Shown here piece after piece: positions 1 to 5,782 of a DNA stretch of 6,347 nt; position 1 is the first letter of the stretch, and every line of letters starts with the position of its first letter. The stretch is taken from positions 1 through 6,347 of the forward strand of contig JAZORL010000052.1 of the NCBI GenBank assembly GCA_045656625.1, read 5' to 3'. The stretch is from Scatosoma sp045656625. Its GTDB lineage: Bacteria > Bacillota > Clostridia > Christensenellales > Borkfalkiaceae. The translations under genes were made by a program, and so were the position numbers. Under the pieces are notes generated by a model. That model did no database searches. It saw only the letters and a list, made by a program, of their open reading frames with translations, and was not told where the DNA came from.

Positions 1-2
1 AG

Positions 3-41
3 GAAATGCAAAAACGCAAGCGCGGCAAGGTATTGCCGTAG
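3..41 (+). CDS. Possible 3' end of an unidentified upstream gene (partial)
   Basis: The first bases hold no complete gene. This frame reads a short basic tail (EMQKRKRGKVLP) and stops with TAG 28 bases before thrC, which would suit the end of a preceding co-transcribed gene. The other two frames are also open: one stops at 61-63 and one runs to 106 inside thrC, so the frame is not settled. Its arginine codons (CGC) match the other genes here better than the CGA/CGG of the frame ending at 106. Threonine genes (homoserine dehydrogenase or kinase) are common upstream neighbours of thrC, but nothing in these 12 residues identifies one. Confidence 0.2.
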   Translation, partial: EMQKRKRGKVLP

Positions 42-69
42 AACGACGAGAAAAGGCAGGTGAAAGATT

Positions 70-1611
70 ATGTATTTTATCAGCACGAGAGGGGGCGAAA
101 AGGTGACGGGCGCGCAAGCGATCGTACAAGGACTGGCGAAAAACGGCGGTTTGTTCGTTCCTGAAAAATTCCCTACCGTGACCCAAGAAGAACTCGAATC
201 CATGATGGAAATGAGTTATTCCGAACGCGCGGCGTTTATTCTTGCCAAATATTTGGGCGACGAGTTGGGCGCGGAATATTTGAAAGACTCTTGCGAGAAA
301 GCGTATGCTTCTTTTACGAATAGCGACCCTGTGCCTCTCGTGAAAGTGGACGGCGAAACGGGTTTGTACGTTTTAGAGCTTTTCCATGGGCCTACGTGCG
401 CGTTTAAGGACGTGGCGCTTACTCTTTTGCCTTATCTTTTGAAGAAGAGTTGCGAAGTTGCGGGAATTAAAGAGGAAATTTTAATTCTTACCGCGACGAG
501 TGGGGATACGGGAAAGGCGGCGTTGGAAGGGTTCCGCGACGTGCCCGGCACGAAAGTGGCGGTGTTCTATCCCGACGAGGGCGTTGCGAAGATGCAACGT
601 TTGCAAATGACCATTCAAGACGGTAACAACGTGTTTGTGGCGGCGGTGGACGGCAATTTCGACGATTGTCAACGCGCCGTGAAAAATATGTTTGCTTCGG
701 AAGAATTTAACGAGGCGTTGGCGAAGAAGGGCGTACGCCTTTCCAGCGCGAATTCTATCAATTTTGGACGTTTAGCGCCGCAGATTGCGTATTATTTCTC
801 GGCGTATTTGGATATGCTTACTTCCCGTCAAATCGAGATGGGCGACGAGGTGAATTTCGTCGTTCCGACGGGGAATTTTGGGGATATTTTGGCTGGTTGG
901 TATGCAAAACAAATGGGTTTGCCTGTGAAGAAACTCATTTGCGCTTCTAACAGAAATAAGGTGCTTGCGGACTTCTTTAAGAAGGGTGTTTACGACGCGA
1001 AACGGGATTTACACCGTACCATGTCCCCGTCTATGGATATTTTGGTGTCTTCGAACCTGGAAAGATTGCTCTTTGAAATTAGCGGTAGAAATGCAAAGTT
1101 GACCGCGCAACGTATGAAGGATTTGGCGGAAAAGAAAGAGTATTCTATCACCACGGAAGAAAAGGCGAAGTTGGACGCGGACTTTTTTGCGGGCTTTGCG
1201 CGTGAGGACGACGTTATCGAGGCTATGTACGAAATTTTCGACGAATTCGGGTATGCGATGGATACGCATACGGGGGTTGCTTTGGCGGTATATATGCAGT
1301 ATAAGAATTGGCAGGAAAAGAACGATTGCTTGGATAATCAACCCATTGTCGTGCTTTCGACTGCGAACCCCTATAAATTCCCGCAGGACGTACTTTACGC
1401 ACTTTCGGGCAACGACGTGAAGGATAGCTTTAAGGGGATTAAGCGGTTGTATCTTTTGACGGCGATGAAGCCCCCCAAGAGCTTGCTGGATATTCGCTAT
1501 CGGCCTTTGCGTTTCAAAACGCGCGTGAAGAACAATTTGAAGGATATGACGGCGCTTGTTATGCGTTTTGCGGAAGGGGAAATCGTACCCGAACCGACCA
1601 GCACGAAATAA
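70..1611 (+). CDS. thrC: Threonine synthase (PLP-dependent)
   Basis: Catalyses the last step of threonine synthesis: O-phospho-L-homoserine plus water gives L-threonine plus phosphate, in the cytoplasm. At 513 residues it is complete and belongs to the long, non-plant-type threonine synthases (E. coli about 428, yeast about 514). The N-terminus YFISTRG is the family signature. HGPTCAFKD at 106-114 holds the probable PLP Schiff-base lysine K113. TATSGDTGKAAL at 141-152 and PTGNFGDILAGW at 266-277 form the substrate and cofactor phosphate loops, and STANPYKFP lies at 430-438. The start is fixed by AGGTGA at 58-63, a perfect anti-SD match 6 bases upstream, and by an in-frame stop at 61-63. It is probably the last gene of a unit entering from the left, because the next gene has its own promoter. 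No truncation or missing key residue is visible. Identification is firm. Confidence 0.97.
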   Translation: MYFISTRGGEKVTGAQAIVQGLAKNGGLFVPEKFPTVTQEELESMMEMSYSERAAFILAKYLGDELGAEYLKDSCEKAYASFTNSDPVPLVKVDGETGLYVLELFHGPTCAFKDVALTLLPYLLKKSCEVAGIKEEILILTATSGDTGKAALEGFRDVPGTKVAVFYPDEGVAKMQRLQMTIQDGNNVFVAAVDGNFDDCQRAVKNMFASEEFNEALAKKGVRLSSANSINFGRLAPQIAYYFSAYLDMLTSRQIEMGDEVNFVVPTGNFGDILAGWYAKQMGLPVKKLICASNRNKVLADFFKKGVYDAKRDLHRTMSPSMDILVSSNLERLLFEISGRNAKLTAQRMKDLAEKKEYSITTEEKAKLDADFFAGFAREDDVIEAMYEIFDEFGYAMDTHTGVALAVYMQYKNWQEKNDCLDNQPIVVLSTANPYKFPQDVLYALSGNDVKDSFKGIKRLYLLTAMKPPKSLLDIRYRPLRFKTRVKNNLKDMTALVMRFAEGEIVPEPTSTK

Positions 1612-1617
1612 GTTGGT

Positions 1618-1634
1618 TTCCCGTGAAACGGGAA
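1618..1634 (+). terminator. Hairpin just after thrC, weak terminator candidate
   Basis: A perfect 7-bp stem (TTCCCGT / ACGGGAA) with a GAA loop begins 6 bases after the thrC stop. The position suits a transcription end or an mRNA 3' stabiliser. What follows is GAAATATG rather than a run of U, so it does not meet the usual intrinsic terminator rule. Some read-through into the next operon is possible. Confidence 0.3.
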
Positions 1635-1681
1635 GAAATATGTATAATGAGTGAAAACCCCCGATATTTCTTGTGAAGATG

Positions 1682-1702
1682 GGGAATAGCGAGGGAATAG
1701 CG
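1682..1702 (+). repeat. Tandem 10-bp direct repeat abutting a -35 box (possible operator)
   Basis: GGGAATAGCG occurs at 1682-1691 and again at 1693-1702, identical and separated by one base. The 11-bp period is about one helical turn, so a dimeric regulator could touch both copies on the same DNA face. The second copy ends one base before the -35 hexamer of the next promoter, a typical place for an activator or repressor site. The regulator is unknown. The repeat itself is directly visible; its role is inferred. Confidence 0.4.
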
Positions 1703-1703
1703 G

Positions 1704-1732
1704 TTGCTTTTTCCTTGGAAAATTGGTATACT
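1704..1732 (+). promoter_or_regulatory. Sigma-A type promoter with extended -10 for the DUF5685-rlmD operon
   Basis: TTGCTT (1704-1709), a 17-base spacer and TATACT (1727-1732), preceded by TGG (1724-1726), make a near-consensus extended -10 promoter. Transcription would start near 1739, leaving a leader of about 22 bases before the ATG at 1762. That leader contains the ribosome binding site TAGGAG (1746-1751) and has no room for a riboswitch. This promoter separates the downstream unit from thrC. Confidence 0.75.
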
Positions 1733-1761
1733 GATAGCAAGAAAATAGGAGCAACAATCGT

Positions 1762-2646
1762 ATGTTTGGTTACGTTCGCGCGGATACGCCGTATTTATAT
1801 ATAAAAGACGAAACGCTGTATCGAGCGATGTACTGCGGCGTTTGCAAGGGGATCGCGCAGGTGTGCGGGCAAAAGGCACGTATGGGACTTTCCTACGACG
1901 TGACGTTTTTGTCCGTGATTATGCATAATCTTCGCGGCGAGGACGTAAAGATAACCAAGCAGCATTGTTTTACCCATTGTATCCGTACAAGACAAATGGC
2001 AGAGGTGGACGAGCTTACACGCAGGCTTGGCGCACTCAACACCGCGCTCGTGTATTATAAATACACGGACGATATTATGGACGGTGACCGCGGTCGCGGC
2101 AAACGGCTTTGGTTCAAAAAAGGTTTTAAGCGAGTAAAGAAGAAATACCCTGAAATTGAGCGGATTGTTCGGGAAAACCTTGCCGAGCAGGAAAAGACGG
2201 AAAAGGCAAAGACAGATAGCTTGGATAGGGCGGCGGATGCAACGGCGAAGATGCTTGCGGACTTTTCCGATTACGCCTTGGAAGAAAAGGCGAATGCCTA
2301 TACGCGGAATTTGTTTTATGCAATCGGGAAATGGATTTACTTGATCGATGCGCTCGACGATTATGATAAGGACAAGAAAAAGGGTGCTTATAATCCCTTT
2401 CTTCTTGCCTATGGCGAGGATAGCAAGCAAGCGTTGATGGCGAGTGAAAAGGGGAAGGACGTGGAGTACGTGTTTAACGCACTGTTCTTCGATATTCGGG
2501 AGAACTTGTCCCACCTTGAATTCCGCTATAACCGTGACTTGTCCGACAATATTTTGCTTCGCGGACTTCCGATGATGACGAAACGGATTATGTGCGGTTG
2601 CAGCGCAAACGGCGTATGCAAAACAAAGAAGAAGGCAAAAAAATAA
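1762..2646 (+). CDS. DUF5685 family protein of unknown function
   Basis: A 294-residue soluble, mostly helical protein. I assign it to DUF5685 from the N-terminal pattern MFGYVR followed by YCGVCK (24-29) and YDVTFLSVI (45-53), the layout of this family in clostridia and actinobacteria. Cysteines cluster at C25/C28/C35, C69/C73 (CFTHC) and C278/C280/C286, which could bind a metal. Two acidic motifs stand out: DDIMDGDRGRGK (103-114) and DALDDYDKDKKKGAYNPF (196-213), resembling the paired Asp motifs of isoprenyl and squalene/phytoene synthases. No signal peptide or clear membrane segment is seen, and the C-terminus is a lysine-rich tail. The start has TAGGAG 10 bases upstream. It leads an operon with a J-like protein, a membrane protein and rlmD. 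The function is not established; the family call is fairly sure, and the enzymatic idea is only a hypothesis. Confidence 0.85.
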   Translation: MFGYVRADTPYLYIKDETLYRAMYCGVCKGIAQVCGQKARMGLSYDVTFLSVIMHNLRGEDVKITKQHCFTHCIRTRQMAEVDELTRRLGALNTALVYYKYTDDIMDGDRGRGKRLWFKKGFKRVKKKYPEIERIVRENLAEQEKTEKAKTDSLDRAADATAKMLADFSDYALEEKANAYTRNLFYAIGKWIYLIDALDDYDKDKKKGAYNPFLLAYGEDSKQALMASEKGKDVEYVFNALFFDIRENLSHLEFRYNRDLSDNILLRGLPMMTKRIMCGCSANGVCKTKKKAKK

Positions 2647-2704
2647 ATACTCGCCGTGAAAAAGGCGAATACTAAAGAAGAAAAAAATATTTGGCGAAAG
2701 CCGA

Positions 2705-2710
2705 AGGGAG
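2705..2710 (+). promoter_or_regulatory. Ribosome binding site that sets the J-like protein start
   Basis: AGGGAG lies 5 bases before ATG 2716. The longer in-frame alternative, GTG at 2656, has no Shine-Dalgarno sequence and would add 20 lysine-rich residues ahead of the J-domain start MKEYYELLGL, so 2716 is preferred. Confidence 0.8.
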
Positions 2711-2715
2711 ATCAC

Positions 2716-3339
2716 ATGAAAGAATATTACGAACTTCTCGGTTTGACCGAAAACGCAACGGATGAAGAGATTGAGACTCGTTATAAATTGTTGCGCGAAC
2801 AGTACAAGGAAGAGAGATGGTTGGACGGGGAAGCTGGCAACAATGCGGCGAAAGCACTCACGAAGCTGGACGCAGCGTACAAGGAAATTATGAGCTCTCG
2901 CAAGGAAACGAGCAAAAATAGCAGCGGCGCTGATGCGTATGCGGAAATTTCCGAGCTTTTGAAGCAAGATAGAATTGCGGAAGCGCAAGCGCGCTTGGAC
3001 GATTTTAACGAACGTCCCGCAGAATGGCATTATTTGCAAGCGGTCGTGTTCTATAAAAAGAATTGGACGAACGAGAGCAAGAAACAGCTCGAAATCGCCA
3101 TGGAAATGGACCCTAACAACATCAAATACCGCGCGGCGTATGGTAAAATGAACGCAAAGAACGATTTTGAACAGCAATCGGCATATCAGCGTTCGCAAAA
3201 CCCGTATTCCAATCCGAATACAAGACCGTATGACGATGGGGAACAAATGGGCGGTAATGCTTGCTCGGAATGTATTTCTTGTTGTTATACCTATATGTGT
3301 GTAAACTGTCTTTTCAACCTTTGCTGCGGTTGCAGATAA
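2716..3339 (+). CDS. J-domain-like protein lacking HPD, with TPR-like region and Cys-rich tail
   Basis: A 207-residue protein in three parts. Residues 1-60 match a DnaJ J-domain: YYELLGLTENATDEEI (helix I and turn), then helix II to Y30, a loop, and helix III ending LDAAYKEIM. Where DnaJ proteins carry HPD, this one has K31-E32-E33, so the tripeptide that triggers Hsp70 (DnaK) ATP hydrolysis is absent. Residues 77-140 form a helical TPR-like repeat unit (AEWHYLQAVVFYKK, then AMEMDPNNIKYRAAYG). A linker rich in Asn, Tyr, Pro and Gln leads to a tail with nine cysteines at 183, 186, 189, 190, 195, 198, 203, 204 and 206. The tail could bind metal, be lipid-modified or anchor at the membrane. From memory, clostridial relatives share the J-TPR-Cys layout and usually keep HPD. 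It starts 69 bases after the DUF5685 gene and its stop overlaps the next gene's ribosome binding site, implying co-expression. A substrate-binding or scaffold role is more likely than a classic co-chaperone. Confidence 0.85.
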   Translation: MKEYYELLGLTENATDEEIETRYKLLREQYKEERWLDGEAGNNAAKALTKLDAAYKEIMSSRKETSKNSSGADAYAEISELLKQDRIAEAQARLDDFNERPAEWHYLQAVVFYKKNWTNESKKQLEIAMEMDPNNIKYRAAYGKMNAKNDFEQQSAYQRSQNPYSNPNTRPYDDGEQMGGNACSECISCCYTYMCVNCLFNLCCGCR

Positions 3340-3351
3340 GGAAGGATTGAA

Positions 3352-3876
3352 ATGAAGAAAATTTCGGCTTACGAAATAGCGTTATCCGCATTATCCTGCG
3401 CGATTGCGACGATTTTGCTCACAATCGGCTCGTATTCGGAGATTTTGCTCTTTACGGGATACCTTTTTTCCTGTGTTGCGCTGATGCTTCCGCTTGCGAA
3501 AAGGAGCTATGGCGGATATATCCTTGCCTACTTGGCAACGTGTATATTGTCGCTCATATTTAATGCGGCGAGGTTTTGGGATTTGTTGCCGTTCATAATG
3601 TTTTTTGGATTGCATCCGCTTGTGAACGAGTTGCAGCTCAAAATCCGCATTAACCGTTGGGTTGCATGCGCGATCAAAGCACTGTGGTTTGACGTGACAA
3701 TGTATCTTGTTTGGCGGTTTATTTTTGGTATGACCACGACGATTGAGTTCGTCGATCAATATGCAATACCGGTTATTTTGGTGTTAGGAACGGCGTTTTT
3801 CGTGTTTTACGATTACGTAATGTATAAGTGGCGTGCCGCCGTTAATAATTTGGTGTATCGGCTTTATAAGAAATGA
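3352..3876 (+). CDS. Small polytopic membrane protein, ECF S-component-like topology
   Basis: A 174-residue, strongly hydrophobic protein with five or six predicted membrane helices, roughly at 8-26, 31-49, 55-72, 76-92, 103-126 and 136-156. A Lys-rich N-terminus (MKK) and a basic C-terminus (YRLYKK) suggest both ends face the cytoplasm. Size, helix number and the small-residue first helix (ALSALSCAIA) recall the substrate-binding S components of ECF vitamin transporters, but I see no motif that names a substrate, and no EcfA or EcfT gene is in the window. The ribosome binding site AAGGAAGGA (3338-3346) overlaps the preceding stop codon, and its own stop overlaps an ATG at 3873, so it is embedded in the operon. 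It may be the membrane partner of the two preceding proteins. The membrane assignment is solid; the family is not. Confidence 0.8.
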   Translation: MKKISAYEIALSALSCAIATILLTIGSYSEILLFTGYLFSCVALMLPLAKRSYGGYILAYLATCILSLIFNAARFWDLLPFIMFFGLHPLVNELQLKIRINRWVACAIKALWFDVTMYLVWRFIFGMTTTIEFVDQYAIPVILVLGTAFFVFYDYVMYKWRAAVNNLVYRLYKK

Positions 3877-3902
3877 GGAAGAGAAAACAAGCTCAATTAG
3901 AT

Positions 3903-3910
3903 AAGGGGAG
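3903..3910 (+). promoter_or_regulatory. Ribosome binding site that sets the rlmD start
   Basis: AAGGGGAG lies 10 bases before ATG 3921. The alternative ATG at 3873 overlaps the previous stop codon but has no purine-rich site upstream, and its 16 extra residues are basic and unlike the TRAM domain that opens the family. The 3921 start is therefore preferred. Confidence 0.75.
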
Positions 3911-3920
3911 AGCGAGTTTT

Positions 3921-5345
3921 ATGATAGAGAAAAACGATATAATTTGTGCCGTTACGGATGCGGTCGGCTCGAACGGCGAAGGCATCATCAAGCACGAGGG
4001 GATCACTTTTTTCGTGCCTGCGTGTTTGCCCGGCGAGAAGGTTCGCTTTCGAGTGCTGAAAATAAAAGGGAATATCGGGTATGGTAAGGCAGAAGAAATT
4101 CTGACGCCTGCGGAAGAGCGTGTTCGCCCGAAATGCCCCGTCTTTTTGCGCTGCGGCGGATGCTGCTTGCAGCATATGGATTATGCAATGCAGCTCACGC
4201 ATAAAGCAACGGTTGTAAAAGATGCGCTGCGTAAGATTGCGGGCTTGCACGTACAAGTCCCCATTGCGATTAAAAGCGACTTTCCGTATGGGTATAGAAA
4301 CAAATTGCAAATCCCGATCGGGGTGGATAAAGACGGCAAAAACGTCATCGGTTTTTATGCCGAGCATAGCCATCGGATTGTCCCTGTAAACGCGTGCGCG
4401 ATTCATCCCGAATGGGCGGAAAAATTGATTGCCGTATTGCAACGTTATATGACGGAATGCGCAGTTAAGGGCTACGACGAGGAAGCAAAAACGGGTACGT
4501 TACGCCATCTCGTCGCGCGGGAAATTGACGGGAAACACATTGTCACGCTCGTAAGTGTTAAGCGTGATTTGCCGAATATTCCGTACTTGATAGAGTTGCT
4601 TGCGCAAATTTTGCACACTTTCACTTTGTATATCAATATCAATCAAGAGGATACGAACGTAATTCTTGGAAAAGAGTTTCATCTCGTACATGGTACGGGC
4701 TTTTTCGAGGGCGAGGAGCAAGGAATCCGCCATGAAGCAGGACCTGTCACCTTCCTGCAGGTCAATGAAAACGTGCGTACGAAGCTGTATAAGGACGCCA
4801 TTAAAACGGTGTGTGAGGACGGTAGCGAGGTGGTGGTTGACGCCTACTCGGGCGGCGGACTTTTAACAGCGATGCTTGCCAAGAGGGTCAAGCGCGTATA
4901 TGGTATTGAATTGGAAGAAGAGGCGAGCCGTTGTGCGGACTCGTTGAAGATGAAAAACGGCTTGACGAATATGACGAATATTTGCGGCTACGTAGAAGAA
5001 AAATTGCCCGACGTTTTGAAAAAAGAAAAGGGTGAGAAGTTGCGTTTAATTCTTGATCCGCCGAGAGCGGGGATTGCTCGGAGTGTATTAAAAGCGCTTT
5101 TAGAAAGCGGCATTCCCAAGCTGACGTTGATTAGTTGTAATCCAGCGACGCTTGCCCGAGATTTAGGGATTTTGAGCGGTCGTTTGATTGAATCGGATGG
5201 CGAACTGATTAAAAATCCTGCATACGAAGGCATGGTAGAAGGGGAAACTCTTTCGGGATACTACGCGGTAGAAAAGATACAGCCGTATGATATGTTCCCC
5301 CAAACCAAACACGTAGAGACGCTCGTGTTGCTACAATTAAAGTAA
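3921..5345 (+). CDS. rlmD: 23S rRNA (uracil-C5)-methyltransferase, RlmD/RumA family
   Basis: Transfers a methyl group from S-adenosylmethionine to C5 of a uracil in 23S rRNA (U1939 in E. coli numbering; clostridial paralogs may use U747 or both). It has 474 residues from the preferred start. A TRAM-type RNA-binding domain covers about 1-62. The [4Fe-4S] ligands are C72, C78 and C81 in CPVFLRCGGCCLQH, plus C159. The methyltransferase fold follows: FLQVN with Q280, DAYSGGG (307-313) and E330 for SAM, and DPPRAG from D379. The catalytic cysteine is C406 in SCNPATLARD, and the general base is E466 in HVETLVLL. The stretch between LARD and DMFP is about 42 residues, against about 17 in E. coli, so a loop of roughly 25 residues is inserted near the active site. 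All key residues are intact. It is the last clear gene of the operon. The family is certain; the exact target uracil is not. Confidence 0.93.
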   Translation: MIEKNDIICAVTDAVGSNGEGIIKHEGITFFVPACLPGEKVRFRVLKIKGNIGYGKAEEILTPAEERVRPKCPVFLRCGGCCLQHMDYAMQLTHKATVVKDALRKIAGLHVQVPIAIKSDFPYGYRNKLQIPIGVDKDGKNVIGFYAEHSHRIVPVNACAIHPEWAEKLIAVLQRYMTECAVKGYDEEAKTGTLRHLVAREIDGKHIVTLVSVKRDLPNIPYLIELLAQILHTFTLYININQEDTNVILGKEFHLVHGTGFFEGEEQGIRHEAGPVTFLQVNENVRTKLYKDAIKTVCEDGSEVVVDAYSGGGLLTAMLAKRVKRVYGIELEEEASRCADSLKMKNGLTNMTNICGYVEEKLPDVLKKEKGEKLRLILDPPRAGIARSVLKALLESGIPKLTLISCNPATLARDLGILSGRLIESDGELIKNPAYEGMVEGETLSGYYAVEKIQPYDMFPQTKHVETLVLLQLK

Positions 5346-5377
5346 ACAAAAAATACACGGAAATCCTTAGTTTTCCT

Positions 5378-5479
5378 ATGTATTGCAAGCATTTTGTATT
5401 CACGGAAGATGCGGGCGGATACAAGCAAAAAATTCTCAAAGAGTATCGCACGGTAAAAGTCCTTGTAGAACTCGATTAA
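5378..5479 (+). CDS. 33-codon reading frame, unrecognised small gene or gene remnant
   Basis: From ATG 5378 the frame reads MYCKHFVFTEDAGGYKQK and ends KVLVELD with TAA, 24 bases before the operon terminator. The composition looks coding: charged and hydrophobic residues alternate, and GCG, GGC, CGC, ACG and AAG codons match the neighbouring genes, unlike the AT-rich DNA after 5550. No Shine-Dalgarno sequence precedes the ATG. The same frame stays open back to 5291 and still reads protein-like between rlmD's stop and the ATG (VNKKYTEILSFP). This suggests the C-terminal piece of a longer gene whose front has been lost, or a small protein with an unusual start. I do not recognise the sequence. 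It lies in the -1 frame relative to rlmD, but no canonical slippery heptamer is visible at the rlmD stop. Confidence 0.4.
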   Translation: MYCKHFVFTEDAGGYKQKILKEYRTVKVLVELD

Positions 5480-5503
5480 GGGAACACAACAATTTATAAA
5501 AGG

Positions 5504-5549
5504 AAGCACTCCTGCTTGAACGAGTATCAAGCAGGGTGTTTTTATTTTT
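5504..5549 (+). terminator. Strong intrinsic terminator of the DUF5685-rlmD operon
   Basis: CCTGCTTGA (5511-5519) pairs perfectly with TCAAGCAGG (5527-5535) around a 7-base loop. CAC/GTG extends the stem past one bulged T. TTTTTATTTTT follows at 5539-5549. This is a textbook rho-independent terminator and marks the right end of the transcription unit beginning at 1739. Confidence 0.93.
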
Positions 5550-5691
5550 AACGAGAAGAAAATTATTGAAATATGGTAAGGGAATGTTGGAAAATTCAAA
5601 AAATAATAAAAAGTGGTAAATTTATTGGAAAATATATGCAAAAAAGGATGAAAAAAGTTTATTTATAATGCAAAATGGTTTAATTTTTATA
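5550..5691. other. AT-rich gene-free spacer
   Basis: Between rlmD and the secreted-protein gene there are 437 bases, holding the small frame, the terminator, this spacer and a promoter. The spacer is very A/T-rich with no credible reading frame, no stable hairpin and no RNA gene that I can see. It contains a perfect TATAAT at 5664-5669 without a -35 at the right distance. TGGTAA occurs at 5574 and 5614 and again at 5720; I see no clear purpose for it. An AT-rich upstream stretch of this kind can act as an UP element or be bound by a silencing protein, but that is speculation. Confidence 0.5.
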
Positions 5692-5720
5692 TTGAAAATT
5701 GTTTTCTAATGCGATAAAAT
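5692..5720 (+). promoter_or_regulatory. Sigma-A type promoter of the secreted-protein gene
   Basis: TTGAAA (5692-5697), a 17-base spacer and TAAAAT (5715-5720) each match the consensus at five of six positions. The start site would be near 5727, giving a leader of about 56 bases. AT-rich DNA lies just upstream. Confidence 0.7.
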
Positions 5721-5763
5721 GGTAACGTAGGAGTGTAGCATCATCAAAAATAAAAAATGTCAT

Positions 5764-5769
5764 AGGAGG
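5764..5769 (+). promoter_or_regulatory. Ribosome binding site of the secreted-protein gene
   Basis: A perfect AGGAGG lies 13 bases before ATG 5783, slightly farther than usual. The next in-frame ATG (5804) would be much too far and would remove the basic head of the signal peptide, so 5783 is kept. Confidence 0.75.
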
Positions 5770-5782
5770 AACTACAAAAATT

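Noticed and set aside
1643..1648. Perfect TATAAT after thrC as a promoter
   Set aside because: No -35-like hexamer lies 16-18 bases upstream (CCCGTG at 17). The promoter at 1704-1732 is much better and closer to the gene.
1009..1740. 243-codon open frame on the - strand opposite thrC
   Set aside because: It is antisense to a confident thrC, its translation has no recognisable domain, and it is a shadow of biased codon use on the other strand.
2651..2668. Inverted repeat TCGCC/GGCGA between the DUF5685 and J-like genes as a terminator
   Set aside because: The stem is only 5 bp with an 8-base loop, followed by A-rich rather than T-rich sequence. The downstream gene has no promoter of its own that I can see, so it is likely co-transcribed.
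2656..2715. GTG start at 2656 giving a 20-residue longer J-like protein
   Set aside because: There is no Shine-Dalgarno sequence before 2656, and the added segment is lysine-rich and unrelated to J-domains. AGGGAG lies 5 bases before ATG 2716.
1795..3246. 483-codon open frame on the - strand opposite the DUF5685 and J-like genes
   Set aside because: It spans two real genes and their gap and has low-complexity Phe/Ile/Arg-rich composition, typical of an antisense shadow.
3873..3920. ATG at 3873 as the rlmD start, overlapping the previous stop as ATGA
   Set aside because: It has no ribosome binding site and adds a basic stretch outside the TRAM domain. ATG 3921 has AAGGGGAG at a normal distance. 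Translational coupling from 3873 cannot be fully excluded.
5089..5102. 14-bp perfect palindrome TAAAAGCGCTTTTA inside rlmD
   Set aside because: It lies within the well-conserved coding stretch VLKALLE and is explained by codon choice. No promoter context is present.
5664..5669. Perfect TATAAT in the AT-rich spacer as the promoter of the secreted-protein gene
   Set aside because: The expected -35 position holds AAAAAG. TTGAAA-17-TAAAAT at 5692-5720 is better balanced.
5574..5725. TGGTAA hexamer recurring three times before the secreted-protein gene
   Set aside because: The spacing is irregular (40 and 106 bases) and the hexamer is short, so chance in AT-rich DNA is enough to explain it.
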